Shown: positions 8,732 through 18,040, counted from the first letter of the stretch. The stretch is DNA of 64,000 nt from Paenibacillus aceris (GCF_017874035.1 NZ_JAGGKV010000002.1:62001-126000), one strand, 5' to 3'. Notes: generated by a model not told the origin, from the letters alone. Numbers and translations: made by a program.

Positions 8732-11125
8732 TTAGTTGCGCAGCGGTTTTCCTTTAGAAAGCATATACTGCATACGCTGCTGCGTTTTCAATTCTCCGCA
8801 CAGACTCAGGAAAGCTTCCCGCTCCAGATCAAGCAAATATTGTTCAGTGACAAGCGTGCCAGCCGGCACCTTACCGCCAGCAAGCACATGCGCAAGCTTG
8901 TTAGCAATAAGGACATCGTGGTCGCTGATGTAGCCGCCCTGTTTCATCGAATACGCGCCCACCTGCATAACCGCTTTGCCGGTTTCGCCGACGACGCGGA
9001 TTTTCTTTACCGCAGGAGGTGTGTACCCTGCCGCATCCATGCGAAGGACTGCTTGTTTCGCTTCATAAATCCGGTGATCAGGATTAATCACGACCGTATC
9101 TTGAGGACGCATGTATCCGAGCCTCTTCGTATCGTGACCGCTCGTCGATACCTTTGCCATGGCCACGGTTTCGAAGCTCGCGTTGATCCAAGGCTGTAGA
9201 TCCACTTCAGGATCACGTACCAACGAGCTTGCCCTAAGCGCCAATTCCTTGCATCCGCCGCCGGCAGGAATTAAGCCAACACCAACCTCAACGAGTCCAT
9301 AATACGTCTCCGAAGAGAAAATAATTTGATCCGCCGGCATACAAGCTTCAACGCCGCCGCCGAGCGTCATTTTATGAGGTGCGGCAACAACCGGTTTATC
9401 CAGGCTTTTGAGCTTCATCATAGAGTTCTGGAATAAGCGGATAATACCGTCAACTTCATCCCACTCGCCATCCTGCGCCTCCATGAGAAGCAGCATCAGG
9501 TTAGCGCCGACACAGAAGTTTTTGCCTTCATTGGCCACGACAAGTCCGCGGTAATTGCTGCGAACTTCATCCACAGACTGTTGAATCATGGTGAGAATAT
9601 CTCCGCCTATGGCATTGTTCGGCGATTGAAACTCTAAGCACGCAACCCCGTCTCCGATATCGATCAAATTCGCGCCGCTGTTTGAACGAATCACTTTATT
9701 TTGCTGTTTTAAAGCAGCAAGTGAAATCATCTCCGGTCTTGCTTCAATTCCGCGATACTCATTCTTCAAATAATAAAAACTTTGCCCATCTTTATTCTTG
9801 TAGAAGCTATCATTCCCCGCAGCAATCCAAGCCTTAACCCACTCAGGTACCTCGCTGCCTTCCGCTTCCATTCGCTCCACAGAACGCTTAAGTCCTATCG
9901 CATCCCATGTCTCGAACGGGCCCAGATCCCAGTTAAAGCCCCATTTGAGCGCATTATCCATCTCTACGATGGAATCTGCGATTTCATCTAATTTTGCTGC
10001 GGAGTACAAAAGCACTGGCTTCAAAATGTTCCACGCCAGCTCAGAATAGCGATCTTTAGCTCCAAGCAATGCTTTGAGCTTTCCGCTCGTCCCTTTCGCC
10101 TGCTTCGCTGCCTCCAGAGAGGCCGAACTGATTTTTCGGCTTGCCGCATAGGCCATTGAGTTTAGATCCAAAGCTTGAATCTCTTTCCCAGCATCAGACT
10201 TAACTTTTTTATAAAAACCTTGGCCCATCTTCTCCCCGATCCAACCTTTTTCCACCATCGTTTTTAAAATCGCCGGCGTGTCGAAAACTTCCTTCTCACC
10301 AGGGTCATCCACAAGTCCAAACACGTTATTCGCCACATGCACAAAAGTATCCAGACCGACCAGATCCAATGTTCGGAACGTTGCGCTCTTCGGACGGCCC
10401 ATAGCCGGACCTGTGACCGCGTCGACTTCCTCCACGGAATATCCGTTTGCCAGCATTTCGCGCAAAGTAACCAGAAGCCCATAGGTGCCGATCCGATTAG
10501 CAATAAAATTCGGCGTATCCTTTGCTTGCACGACCCCTTTCCCCAGCTTCTTCTCACAAAATTCGGTCATTAAAGATACAATCGCCGGGTCTGTGTGTTC
10601 ACTTGGAATTACTTCCAAAAGCTTCATATAGCGAGGCGGATTAAAGAAATGAGTGCCTAAAAAATGCTTTTTGAATACATCGCTTGCCTGCTCGATCATC
10701 GCATGAATTGAAATGCCTGACGTGTTGGATGAAACGATTGTTCCGGGTTTCCAAACCTTTTCGATACGGCTAATTAACTGCTGCTTCGCCTGCAAATTTT
10801 CTACGATGACTTCAATAATCCAATCTACATTGCCAAGCTTCGCCAAATCATCTTCCAAGTTACCTGGCATAATTCGATCGATGAAGGCCTCACTGTAGAG
10901 GGGGGCTGGGTTTGTCTTTTTGAGCTTATCCATCGCGTTTACCGCTAACCGGTTCCTTACTTTCGGATGTTCCAACGTTAGTCCAGCGGATTCTTCTTGC
11001 GGAAGCAGTCCAGTCGGCACCATATCGAGCAATAACACGGGAATGCCTACATTTGCCAAATGGGCAGCAATACCGGAGCCCATCACACCGGAGCCGATAA
11101 CGGCAGCAGTTCGAATCTTTGTCAT
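8732..11125 (-). CDS. fadN: 3-hydroxyacyl-CoA dehydrogenase / enoyl-CoA hydratase FadN
   Basis: A 797-residue bifunctional beta-oxidation enzyme. The N-terminal half has a Rossmann NAD site (AAVIGSGVMGSGIAAHLA) and the dehydrogenase segment GTHFFNPPRYMKLLEVI. The C-terminal half, from about residue 480, has an enoyl-CoA hydratase/crotonase fold with VVAAPHKMTLGGGVEACMPADQI. The domain order (dehydrogenase first) is the FadN type, opposite to E. coli FadB/FadJ. Because FadN carries the hydratase, the absence of a separate fadB gene here is understandable. SD TAGGAGGAT precedes ATG 11125; fadF lies 37 bases upstream. Confidence 0.92.
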   Translation of the reverse strand: MTKIRTAAVIGSGVMGSGIAAHLANVGIPVLLLDMVPTGLLPQEESAGLTLEHPKVRNRLAVNAMDKLKKTNPAPLYSEAFIDRIMPGNLEDDLAKLGNVDWIIEVIVENLQAKQQLISRIEKVWKPGTIVSSNTSGISIHAMIEQASDVFKKHFLGTHFFNPPRYMKLLEVIPSEHTDPAIVSLMTEFCEKKLGKGVVQAKDTPNFIANRIGTYGLLVTLREMLANGYSVEEVDAVTGPAMGRPKSATFRTLDLVGLDTFVHVANNVFGLVDDPGEKEVFDTPAILKTMVEKGWIGEKMGQGFYKKVKSDAGKEIQALDLNSMAYAASRKISSASLEAAKQAKGTSGKLKALLGAKDRYSELAWNILKPVLLYSAAKLDEIADSIVEMDNALKWGFNWDLGPFETWDAIGLKRSVERMEAEGSEVPEWVKAWIAAGNDSFYKNKDGQSFYYLKNEYRGIEARPEMISLAALKQQNKVIRSNSGANLIDIGDGVACLEFQSPNNAIGGDILTMIQQSVDEVRSNYRGLVVANEGKNFCVGANLMLLLMEAQDGEWDEVDGIIRLFQNSMMKLKSLDKPVVAAPHKMTLGGGVEACMPADQIIFSSETYYGLVEVGVGLIPAGGGCKELALRASSLVRDPEVDLQPWINASFETVAMAKVSTSGHDTKRLGYMRPQDTVVINPDHRIYEAKQAVLRMDAAGYTPPAVKKIRVVGETGKAVMQVGAYSMKQGGYISDHDVLIANKLAHVLAGGKVPAGTLVTEQYLLDLEREAFLSLCGELKTQQRMQYMLSKGKPLRN

Positions 11126-11162
11126 ATGGAAATATCCTCCTACATAAGATTTTCAGTCAGTC

Positions 11163-13196
11163 TTACGCTGTTCCAAATACAGACAAGGCTAGAATTTCAG
11201 CGATATCTCGCGCTTTAACCTGCTCCTCTACCTCCTTCAGCTTCGTACCATCCTCCACCATCGTTAAACAATAAGGGCAGGCTGAGGTGATCACCGTCGG
11301 CTTCACACTCAAAAGCTGCTCCGTGCGCGCTACATTAACGCGGGTGCCTGCGGTTTCTTCCATCCACATCATGCCGCCTCCGGCACCGCAGCACATGCTG
11401 TTCTCGCGGGAACGCGGTTGCTCCACCAATATGGCTCCTGGGATCGCGCGAAGAATGCTTCGCGGTTCCTCATACACCTCGTTGTAACGGCCCAAGTAGC
11501 ATGAATCGTGATACGTGATGCGTTCTTGCACCTCATGTTTAGGATTCAGACGTCCTTCTTTCACCCAAGCATGGAGCAGCTCTGTGTGATGGAAAACAGC
11601 GGCTTCCAAGCCAAATTCCGGGTACTCATTTTTGAAAATATGGTATGTGTGCGGGCAGGTCGTTACGATTTTTCGAACCTTATACTTTTGAAAAGTCGCA
11701 ATATTGTCGGCACACAGCTGCTGGAAAAGAAATTCATTTCCCATACGACGGGGGGTATCGCCGGAATTTTTCTCCTCATTACCCAAAATGGCAAAAGAGA
11801 TACCAGCTTCATTCATCAGCTTCACAAATGCATGTGTAATTTTACGGCTGCGGTTATCATATGAGCCCATTGAGCCTAGGAAAAATAAAAATTCAAATTC
11901 GGGATTATCCTTCACCGTACGAACGTTCAGCTCATTATTCGGATCTACTTCTTTGACCCACTTCACACGGTCATTTCGACTGATTCCCCACGGATTTCCT
12001 TGTCGCTCAATGTTTTGCAGGGCACGCTGGCCATCATGCGGCATACTGCCTTGCGTCAGCACCAAATGTCTGCGCAGATCCACTATTTTGTCTACATGCT
12101 CATTGCCGACTGGACATTGATCCTCGCAGTTGCGGCAGGTTGTACACGCCCATAATTCCTCTTCCGTGATCACACCGCCGATAAGCTCCACCTCTAGCGG
12201 ATTATGTTCACTGTGTGTGGCAAATGCGGCAGCAGGAACCCATGGGGATTTGGACGTGATGGCAGCGCCTTTCTCTGTCAAATGATCGCGAAGTTTCGTA
12301 ATCAAGTGCATCGGTGAAAGCAGCTTGCCCGTCGTATTAGCTGGGCAAACATTCGTACAGCGCCCGCACTCCACACAAGAGTAGAAATCAAGCATCTGCT
12401 TTTGCGTAAAATCTTCTATTTTGCCGACTCCGAACGACTCCGCTTCTTCATCCTCTAAATTAAGCGATGCCAGCTTGCCGGTCGGCTCTGTCCGTCTGAG
12501 CAGTACATTGATAGGTGCCGTAATAATGTGAAAATGCTTCGATTGCGGAACATAGATCAGAAAAGACAGCAGGATCAGTAAATGCATCCACCAGCTCGCA
12601 TAAAATCCTATGGTCGCCCCCGTATGCGAAAGACCGTTAAACATGGAAGCGAATATGGATGAGATGGGAGCAAAACCTGAGGCTTCGAGCCCTTCCCGCA
12701 CCCGTTCAAAACCTCCACTGACCACGACGGACAGCATGAGGAAAAAGATGAAGAAAACAACAATGCTTGGCTTCCACCCGCGTTTTAAACGTTTGAGCTT
12801 CTCGATATATCGGCGGTAAGTCGCATACCCCATAGCCAGCAGAATCAGTGCTACCGTCACTTCCTGGATGAAGGTGAAATATTCGTAACCGGGAATCGGT
12901 AAACCGCGGCCGATTAATCCTTTTAGAATCAGATCAAGCGCCCCTAATTGTAAAATAAGGAAGCCATAGAAGATCACAATGTGCATAATGCCGCTTTTCC
13001 TATCCTTCAGGAGCTTCGTCTGGCCGAACACTTGAATGGCAAATTCCTTTAACCGCGCTTTCGTTTCCTGCTTCAAATTCACCGATTTTCCAAGCTGGAT
13101 GTACAAATACCGGTGATAGACAACCCTTCCGAATAAGTACAACGCATAACCCGTAACCGCTAAAAATAATAAAAACTGAATGAGTGAACCGATCAT
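11163..13196 (-). CDS. fadF: Membrane iron-sulfur ETF:quinone oxidoreductase-like FadF
   Basis: A 677-residue protein of the FadF (YwjF) type. Its N-terminal ~230 residues hold about five or six membrane helices (a cytochrome-b/NarI-like membrane domain). Then come two 4Fe-4S motifs, CVECGRCTNVCP and CTTCRNCEDQCP. The C-terminus has cysteine-rich CCG-type segments (HDSCYLGRYNEVYEEPR and SMCCGAGGGMMW) as in heterodisulfide reductase HdrB/D. Homologous proteins carry electrons from ETF to (methyl)menaquinone in the membrane during fatty-acid oxidation; that role fits its place as first gene of the fad operon. SD AAGGAGGT precedes the ATG. Confidence 0.86.
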   Translation of the reverse strand: MIGSLIQFLLFLAVTGYALYLFGRVVYHRYLYIQLGKSVNLKQETKARLKEFAIQVFGQTKLLKDRKSGIMHIVIFYGFLILQLGALDLILKGLIGRGLPIPGYEYFTFIQEVTVALILLAMGYATYRRYIEKLKRLKRGWKPSIVVFFIFFLMLSVVVSGGFERVREGLEASGFAPISSIFASMFNGLSHTGATIGFYASWWMHLLILLSFLIYVPQSKHFHIITAPINVLLRRTEPTGKLASLNLEDEEAESFGVGKIEDFTQKQMLDFYSCVECGRCTNVCPANTTGKLLSPMHLITKLRDHLTEKGAAITSKSPWVPAAAFATHSEHNPLEVELIGGVITEEELWACTTCRNCEDQCPVGNEHVDKIVDLRRHLVLTQGSMPHDGQRALQNIERQGNPWGISRNDRVKWVKEVDPNNELNVRTVKDNPEFEFLFFLGSMGSYDNRSRKITHAFVKLMNEAGISFAILGNEEKNSGDTPRRMGNEFLFQQLCADNIATFQKYKVRKIVTTCPHTYHIFKNEYPEFGLEAAVFHHTELLHAWVKEGRLNPKHEVQERITYHDSCYLGRYNEVYEEPRSILRAIPGAILVEQPRSRENSMCCGAGGGMMWMEETAGTRVNVARTEQLLSVKPTVITSACPYCLTMVEDGTKLKEVEEQVKARDIAEILALSVFGTA

Positions 13197-13349
13197 AGAG
13201 GACCTCCTTGCATTGAAAAGATAGCGCTTACATCGATTGATCGTAAAAAAGCAAGTTCCATATTCCCCTATCTCCAGAGTTGAAAAATGCTTCGTTTCAT
13301 GCTGTAAGCCGGCTAACTTTCTTACTTGCTTCTTAGGCTGAATAAGTCG

Positions 13350-13378
13350 TTGACAAGGCGTACTACGTATTTTATGAT
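13350..13378 (+). promoter_or_regulatory. SigA-type promoter of fadR-etfB-etfA
   Basis: TTGACA (13350-13355), 17 bases, TATGAT (13373-13378). The predicted start lies just before the FadR operator, so bound FadR would block it. Confidence 0.82.
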
Positions 13379-13391
13379 GAAATTATAAAAA

Positions 13392-13409
13392 TGAATGAGT
13401 ATTCATTCA
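13392..13409. promoter_or_regulatory. FadR operator
   Basis: TGAATGA-GTAT-TCATTCA matches the B. subtilis FadR consensus (TGAATGA-N4-TCATTCA) exactly in both half sites. It lies just downstream of the fadR promoter. A possible minus-strand -10 (TATAAT, 13382-13387) for fadF is adjacent, so one operator could repress both directions; long-chain acyl-CoA is the known inducer of the family. Confidence 0.9.
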
Positions 13410-13443
13410 CCGATAACTGTATCTTAACACCGAGGTGATCTCC

Positions 13444-14031
13444 TTGACAAGTAGCAAAAAACCAGACAAGTATTACGCTATTCTCGAAGGCGCGCTAAAA
13501 GTATTTGCCGAGAACGGCTTTCACAAATCCCAAGTATCCCGGATTGCCAAGGAAGCCGGAGTGGCTGACGGAACCATCTATTTATATTTCAAAAAGAAGG
13601 AGGATATTTTGACAAGCTTGTTTCAAGAGAAATTAGGCGAGCTTGTTGAAAAGTTCAACACAGGCGTCACCGAACAGATGACAGCCAAAGAAGCCCTCTA
13701 TAAGGTTTGTGAAATCCACTTCAGCGAGCTTGAGGGGAATGTCAATCTTGCTTTCCTTACCCAGATCGAGCTGCGACAAAGCGATTTGGAGCTGCGCAAA
13801 GAGATTGGCCTTGCCCTTAAGAGATATATTATCCTCATCGAAAATATATTAGAAAGAGGCAAACATGACGGGAGCTTCCACGCTGATTTTGATGTGAAAC
13901 TCGTAAGGCTCCTCATCTTTGGAGGTATGGATGAAGTGGTGACCTCCTGGCTCATCTCCGGGCAAAAGTATTCCTTAACTGCTCAAGTCAGACCTACGAT
14001 TAACTTTTTCATGAAAGGCATCGAGGCTTAA
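13444..14031 (+). CDS. fadR: TetR-family fatty-acid degradation repressor FadR
   Basis: A 195-residue TetR-family repressor. The N-terminal helix-turn-helix is ENGFHKSQVSRIAKEAGVADGTIYLYFKKKEDIL (read here as ENGFHKSQVSRIAK... then GTIYLYFK), nearly the wording of Bacillus FadR (YsiA). The rest is a helical ligand domain expected to bind long-chain acyl-CoA, which releases the DNA. A TTG start at 13444 is chosen because GAGG ends 8 bases upstream; a GTG at 13435 lies inside that ribosome site. It heads an operon with etfB and etfA, as in B. subtilis where fadR sits with etfBA, and it probably regulates itself through the operator at 13392. Confidence 0.9.
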   Translation: MTSSKKPDKYYAILEGALKVFAENGFHKSQVSRIAKEAGVADGTIYLYFKKKEDILTSLFQEKLGELVEKFNTGVTEQMTAKEALYKVCEIHFSELEGNVNLAFLTQIELRQSDLELRKEIGLALKRYIILIENILERGKHDGSFHADFDVKLVRLLIFGGMDEVVTSWLISGQKYSLTAQVRPTINFFMKGIEA

Positions 14032-14070
14032 GGGTCTGTATTACATGTATATTCAGGAAGGAGCTTGGCT

Positions 14071-14835
14071 ATGGACATTTTTGTATTATTGAAGCAAACG
14101 TTTGATACAGAGGAGAAGATCGTTCTGCAAGGGGGCAGCGTGCAAGAGGATGGCGTCAAATTCGTCATTAATCCTTACGACGAATATGCTGTCGAGCAAG
14201 CCATACAACTGCGGGATGAATTCGGGGGTAAAGTCACTTTGCTCTCCGTAGGTCCCGACCGGACAGCTGAAGCCCTCCGCACCGCACTCGCTATGGGAGC
14301 TGACGAAGCCATTCTCATCACCGATGAGCGTATACAAGGCGATGAATTCGAAGTTGCCGAAATCTTAGCGCACTACTTACGCGCTCAGTCCTTCGACCTT
14401 TTGCTAGGCGGAAATTTCTCTGTGGACAATGGTGCCGGGCAAGTTGCCATTCGCCTCGCCTCCCTTCTTGGTATACCGCATGCGGCATCCATAACGAAGC
14501 TCGAAATCTCTAGCGGCAAAGCGGTAGCCCACCGAGATGCTGAGGGGGATATTGAGGTCATTGAAGTTCCGCTACCTGCTCTCTTCACGGCACAGCAAGG
14601 CTTAAATGAGCCTCGTTACCCTTCATTGCCGGGCATTATGAAAGCAAAGAAAAAACCGTTCCAGCACTTAACGCTGGATGATATTGAGGGCATGAGCACC
14701 GTTTCTGCCAAGACGACTCGCATCGAACTGACGCTGCCGCCTGAACGTAAAGCCGGCCGTATTCTTAAAGGCGAAATTGCCCAGCAGGTGACTGAGCTTG
14801 TCCAAGCACTACGCAACGAATCCAAAGTGATTTAA
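14071..14835 (+). CDS. etfB: Electron transfer flavoprotein beta subunit
   Basis: A 254-residue EtfB. It forms a heterodimer with EtfA, accepts electrons from acyl-CoA dehydrogenase and hands them to the membrane oxidoreductase. The N-terminus MDIFVLLKQTFDTEEKI, the NPYDEYAVEQA segment and the GRILKGEIAQQVTELV adenosine-binding tail are family signatures. ATG 14071 is preferred because GGAAGGAG lies 7 bases ahead; the TTG at 14065 is too close to it. It follows fadR by 39 bases and precedes etfA by 19. Confidence 0.92.
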   Translation: MDIFVLLKQTFDTEEKIVLQGGSVQEDGVKFVINPYDEYAVEQAIQLRDEFGGKVTLLSVGPDRTAEALRTALAMGADEAILITDERIQGDEFEVAEILAHYLRAQSFDLLLGGNFSVDNGAGQVAIRLASLLGIPHAASITKLEISSGKAVAHRDAEGDIEVIEVPLPALFTAQQGLNEPRYPSLPGIMKAKKKPFQHLTLDDIEGMSTVSAKTTRIELTLPPERKAGRILKGEIAQQVTELVQALRNESKVI

Positions 14836-14854
14836 GAAAGGGGAGGCTACCATC

Positions 14855-15841
14855 ATGGCTAAAACATTTCTCGTTGTTGCCGAAGCTCGCGGAGGCAAGC
14901 TCCGTCAAGTATCTTTTGAAGCCTTGCGTGCTGCGCAGCTCTCCGCTGCGGAAGGTGATACGATACACGCCGTACTGATAGGCGGAAGTGGCTCGAAGGT
15001 ACTTGCAGGCGAGCTCGCTGCGTATGGCGCAGAATCCATCTATGTCGTTGAAGATTCCGCACTTGAGAGCTATAGCTCGGAAGCCTATTCGAGCGCACTG
15101 CTTGAAGTGATTGCCGAGGCTTCGCCTAATGCGATCTACTTCGGCCACACGGCTGCCGGCAGGGATCTAGCGCCGCTGACAGCAGCAAAGCTTGGCGCCG
15201 GCCAGCTCTCGGATGTAACGGCGATCTCGCGCAGCGGTGATCGCGTGGAATTCACCCGGCCGCTTTATGCAGGCAAAGCGGTCGAGAAGAAAGCGTTTAC
15301 CGACCCGGATGGCACGTGGGTCGTTACGATCAGACCGAACAACATCGCGCCGCAAGCGCCAGACGCTTCGCGTCAGGCTTCGGTCATCATCGATGTTGCT
15401 TACCCTGCCCCCTCCCTGCGCAGCATCATTCGGGAGGTGGTCAAAAAAACGTCCGGCGCCATCGACTTGGCGGAAGCCAAGATCGTCGTCTCCGGCGGAC
15501 GTGGGGTGCGCAGCGCCGAAGGCTTCCAGCCGCTCGAAGAGCTGGCTGCCGTCTTAGGCGGCGCTGTGGGAGCATCCCGCGGAGCCTGCGACGCGGGCTA
15601 CTGCGAATACGCGATGCAAATCGGCCAGACCGGCAAGGTCGTGACGCCGGAGATCTACATCGCGTGCGGCATTAGCGGCGCCATCCAGCACCTTGCGGGG
15701 ATGAGCTCCTCGCGCGTCATCATCGCCATTAACAAGGATGCGGAGGCGCCGATCTTTAAAGTCGCCGACTATGGCATCGTCGGCGATCTGTTCGAGGTCG
15801 TGCCGCTGTTGACCGAGGAATTCCGGCAGCTGCTGAAGTAA
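14855..15841 (+). CDS. etfA: Electron transfer flavoprotein alpha subunit
   Basis: A 328-residue EtfA, the FAD-binding partner of EtfB. The C-terminal FAD domain is clear: [39 protein letters not shown] and [20 protein letters not shown]. Length is typical. AAGGGGAGG precedes ATG 14855. The gene is markedly richer in G+C than fadR and etfB, especially from about 15.1 kb to its end. No convincing terminator follows; a cluster of dispersed repeats fills the next 200 bases. Confidence 0.93.
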   Translation: MAKTFLVVAEARGGKLRQVSFEALRAAQLSAAEGDTIHAVLIGGSGSKVLAGELAAYGAESIYVVEDSALESYSSEAYSSALLEVIAEASPNAIYFGHTAAGRDLAPLTAAKLGAGQLSDVTAISRSGDRVEFTRPLYAGKAVEKKAFTDPDGTWVVTIRPNNIAPQAPDASRQASVIIDVAYPAPSLRSIIREVVKKTSGAIDLAEAKIVVSGGRGVRSAEGFQPLEELAAVLGGAVGASRGACDAGYCEYAMQIGQTGKVVTPEIYIACGISGAIQHLAGMSSSRVIIAINKDAEAPIFKVADYGIVGDLFEVVPLLTEEFRQLLK

Positions 15842-15858
15842 CTGTAAACATCTTCCTT

Positions 15859-15880
15859 AGGGAACTGTGATCCGTTATTT
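15859..15880 (+). repeat. Dispersed GGGAACT repeat, copy 1
   Basis: Starts AGGGAACTGTGATCCG and ends TTATTT. It shares the core GGGAACT-N-N-(A/T)-(G/T)-CCG-(C/T)-TA-T with the copies at 15910, 35952 and others. Confidence 0.6.
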
Positions 15881-15909
15881 ATACCGCAAACAGTCATTTC
15901 CTTGATCAG

Positions 15910-15931
15910 AGGGAACTATGATCCGCTAATT
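15910..15931 (+). repeat. Dispersed GGGAACT repeat, copy 2
   Basis: Starts AGGGAACTATGATCCG, then CTAATT; a direct repeat of copy 1, 51 bases further on. Confidence 0.6.
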
Positions 15932-15970
15932 CGCCAATTTATGGAGGAACACAGCGTTTCAAGGGCTATC

Positions 15971-15988
15971 AAGACCCTGCAGTTCCCT
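15971..15988 (-). repeat. Dispersed GGGAACT repeat, copy 3 (inverted)
   Basis: On the minus strand AGGGAACTGCAGGGTC; closest to the copy at 35901 (GGAACTACAGGGTC). Confidence 0.5.
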
Positions 15989-16010
15989 TTGGATCCTTTT
16001 TATGTCTGTT

Positions 16011-16041
16011 TCGGCCTAAATAGCGCCCTCTAGTTCCCTTT
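16011..16041 (-). repeat. Dispersed GGGAACT repeat, copy 4 (inverted)
   Basis: On the minus strand AGGGAACTAGAGGGCG followed by CTATTT; the GGGAACT core is at 16032-16038. Confidence 0.5.
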
Positions 16042-16190
16042 TGCTTGTTGTATCTAATTCGGACGGGTCACCTCCTCCATACCACATAGTAGGAATCGCT
16101 TTACAATCGGATGAAGCCACTCTCACTTGTCATTCGTCCATTGTTCCAGTAAACTCATCGTATAGTTTAAGGAAGTTAGGAGTCATATCG

Positions 16191-16616
16191 ATGTCAAAAA
16201 CACCAACAGAGGTCGTCCAGGAGTTCTTCCATTACGTTCGTTCAGGTCTAAGGCCCGATGCCGCTCATGATTACATGGCCGAACAAGTGCTAGCTCATCA
16301 AATGACGGCAGAGAACGAAACAACTGTTTACCGTACACCTGCCAATTACGCTGATCATGTCAGAGAAATGATCGCCGCCTACGGTAATTTTACGTTGGAA
16401 GTTCAAGAGCTAATCGCTCAGAACGATCGCGTCTATGTGCGTTGGAAGCAATCCGGCACGCATATCGGTGAGGTGGATGGATTTGCCCCTACAGGCAAGA
16501 CCATAATTGAGATTGCGAGTGCTGTTTATCGCGTCGAAAACGAACAAATCGTTGAATATTGGATTCAAATCGACCGTGAAGGCATCCGTTTGCAGCTTCA
16601 GCTGAACGTTAATTAG
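16191..16616 (+). CDS. SnoaL-like / ester-cyclase family protein
   Basis: A 141-residue protein of the NTF2-like SnoaL superfamily: TPTEVVQEFFHYVRSG at the start, WKQSGTHIGEVDGFAPTGKTI in the middle and YRVENEQIVEYWIQID near the end. The pattern, including the W-x-x-x-G-x-H strand, is typical of SnoaL-type ester cyclases, but many members have no known reaction. The start at 16191 has TTAGGAG about 9 bases upstream; an extension to 16041 has no support. It stands alone, ending at a bidirectional terminator. Confidence 0.7.
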   Translation: MSKTPTEVVQEFFHYVRSGLRPDAAHDYMAEQVLAHQMTAENETTVYRTPANYADHVREMIAAYGNFTLEVQELIAQNDRVYVRWKQSGTHIGEVDGFAPTGKTIIEIASAVYRVENEQIVEYWIQIDREGIRLQLQLNVN

Positions 16617-16647
16617 CACTGCTGCTTTTATACACTGGCATCAACTG

Positions 16648-16673
16648 AATAAGAGCCTCTAAAGGCTCTTATT
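16648..16673. terminator. Bidirectional terminator
   Basis: AATAAGAGCCT and AGGCTCTTATT form an 11-base-pair stem with a CTAA loop, between two convergent genes. Confidence 0.75.
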
Positions 16674-16728
16674 TCATGTTTTCTCCTTATTGAGCTCAAA
16701 CAGAAGTCTCCTTCATAGCCCCTTATCC

Positions 16729-17682
16729 TTAGAGATATCCTTCAACCTGCGTGTCCAGCCACGCCGCCAAATCATCCATTACTTCCTCACGGTTCACTTC
16801 GTTCAACATTTCATGCCGGCCTCCCGGATAAAGTTTGCTGCTGACGTTCCGGAGTCCATACGCCTCATACATCCGGATCAACCTGCGCACCCCTTTTCCG
16901 TGTCCGCCAACAGGATCTTCCTCTCCCGAAAAGATATATATCGGCAAATCGGCCGGTACACGCCGGACATGGTCAGGACGATGAATTTCCTTCAGTCCTC
17001 GGAAGAAATCCCTAAAAAAACCTGAGGTAAACACTACCCCGCAATAGGGATCATCCACGTATTTATCAACTTCCACCGGATCTGTGCTCAACCAGTCGAA
17101 AGACGTTCGATTAGGCGTGAATTTTTTATTATATGCACCAAAAGACAACGACGTCAGCAGTGAACTCCGATGATGGTCTCCCCGAATTGCCGCTTCGGCA
17201 GTTGCTAAAGCAATTCCAACATTTAGCGCAGCGCCCTCACTCCCATTGGATCCAGACAAAATGATACCTTGCACGTGTTCCGGAAATTGCATCAGGTAAG
17301 AACCCATGTAATGCTGTGTTAAGAAGGAACCCATACTATGTCCCATCACGAACAACGGCAAATGTTCCTGATACCGCTTTCGAATGTGCTGCGTAATCTG
17401 TCCCATGTTATCCACCATTTGCAGAAAGCTGTTCTTTCCAAATTTACCAACGGCATCCGGGGACCCTGCCGTTCGCCCATGCCCTAGATGATCGTTCGCA
17501 TAGACGGCATAGCCTTTTTTCGTCAACACCTTAGCGAGCCTTTCATATCTTCCAGCTGTTTCAGCCATGCCGTGTGCAATCTGCACAATCCCTTTAATTG
17601 AAATTGCTTCCTCAGGAAGCCATTCATACACAAAGTGGTTGTTGTGTTGAAGATCCTGCCAAATAAAATGCTGCCGTCTCAT
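16729..17682 (-). CDS. Alpha/beta hydrolase, monoacylglycerol lipase-like
   Basis: A 317-residue serine hydrolase of the lysophospholipase/monoacylglycerol lipase group. The oxyanion segment IAHGMAE is followed by GHGRTAG and the nucleophile elbow GHSMGSF (Ser about residue 117). FSGEEDPVG supplies the catalytic Asp and YPGGRHEMLNE the His. The substrate is probably a carboxylic ester such as a monoglyceride or lysolipid; this is inferred from the family. No signal peptide is visible. It is convergent with the SnoaL-like gene and separated from the yezD unit by a terminator. Confidence 0.82.
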   Translation of the reverse strand: MRRQHFIWQDLQHNNHFVYEWLPEEAISIKGIVQIAHGMAETAGRYERLAKVLTKKGYAVYANDHLGHGRTAGSPDAVGKFGKNSFLQMVDNMGQITQHIRKRYQEHLPLFVMGHSMGSFLTQHYMGSYLMQFPEHVQGIILSGSNGSEGAALNVGIALATAEAAIRGDHHRSSLLTSLSFGAYNKKFTPNRTSFDWLSTDPVEVDKYVDDPYCGVVFTSGFFRDFFRGLKEIHRPDHVRRVPADLPIYIFSGEEDPVGGHGKGVRRLIRMYEAYGLRNVSSKLYPGGRHEMLNEVNREEVMDDLAAWLDTQVEGYL

Positions 17683-17755
17683 AAGCGCCCCGCCCTCTCC
17701 CTCTCCGCTTCATTCATTTGCCTATATTCTCTTCAGTATACTGCGCTTTCGACAT

Positions 17756-17790
17756 GAAAACAGCCCCTTTCCGTAGAAAGAAGGCTGATT
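17756..17790 (-). terminator. Terminator of the hydrolase-yezD unit
   Basis: CAGCC (17761-17765) and GGCTG (17783-17787) with an inner CTTTC/GAAAG stem; on the minus strand TTTTC follows. Confidence 0.7.
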
Positions 17791-17809
17791 ATAAATATCC
17801 ATATGATGG

Positions 17810-18019
17810 CTAGGCCTTGCTCGTTTGTTTAACTGATTTTACTGCTTGCAATGGGGACTGAGATTGTGCGGGACTGTCAAATCGTTTTCTCTCTGTTTTA
17901 TCGATTTGAGCAATTTTCCCATCATGCACGACGATCTGTACCGATCCGTACTCCAACCCGTTTAACATTTGTTTAATTCGGTCCACCCAAATATCATCTA
18001 ATTCCAATGGTTTCGCCAT
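17810..18019 (-). CDS. yezD: YezD-family small protein (DUF2292)
   Basis: A 69-residue protein with the family core GSVQIVVHDGKIAQIDKTERKR (split: GSVQIVVHDGKI then AQIDKTE). The function is unknown. GGAGG lies 7 bases before ATG 18019. It is 21 bases downstream of the alpha/beta hydrolase, in one transcription unit whose promoter carries the same operator-like element as the two sulfur-transport operons nearby. A link to sulfur metabolism is therefore inferred from context only. The C-terminal 25 residues are Ser/Gln/Lys-rich and probably disordered. Confidence 0.75.
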   Translation of the reverse strand: MAKPLELDDIWVDRIKQMLNGLEYGSVQIVVHDGKIAQIDKTERKRFDSPAQSQSPLQAVKSVKQTSKA

Positions 18020-18040
18020 CACTTTTCCTCCGCTTCTTTA

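Larger units (their letters stand above)
15842..16190. other. Intergenic region with four repeat copies
   Basis: No gene is seen before the ATG at 16191. The first 200 bases hold four copies of a GGGAACT-type repeat, two direct and two inverted (see the repeat entries). An open frame runs in from 16041 but its upstream part has no ribosome site. Confidence 0.6.

Noticed and set aside
13174..13192. Second FadR half-site at the start of fadF
   Set aside because: Only one TGAATGA arm is present, inside the coding sequence; the other arm does not match.
16041..16190. Longer N-terminus for the SnoaL-like protein
   Set aside because: The extra 50 residues begin in a repeat copy and have no ribosome site; the domain begins at 16191.
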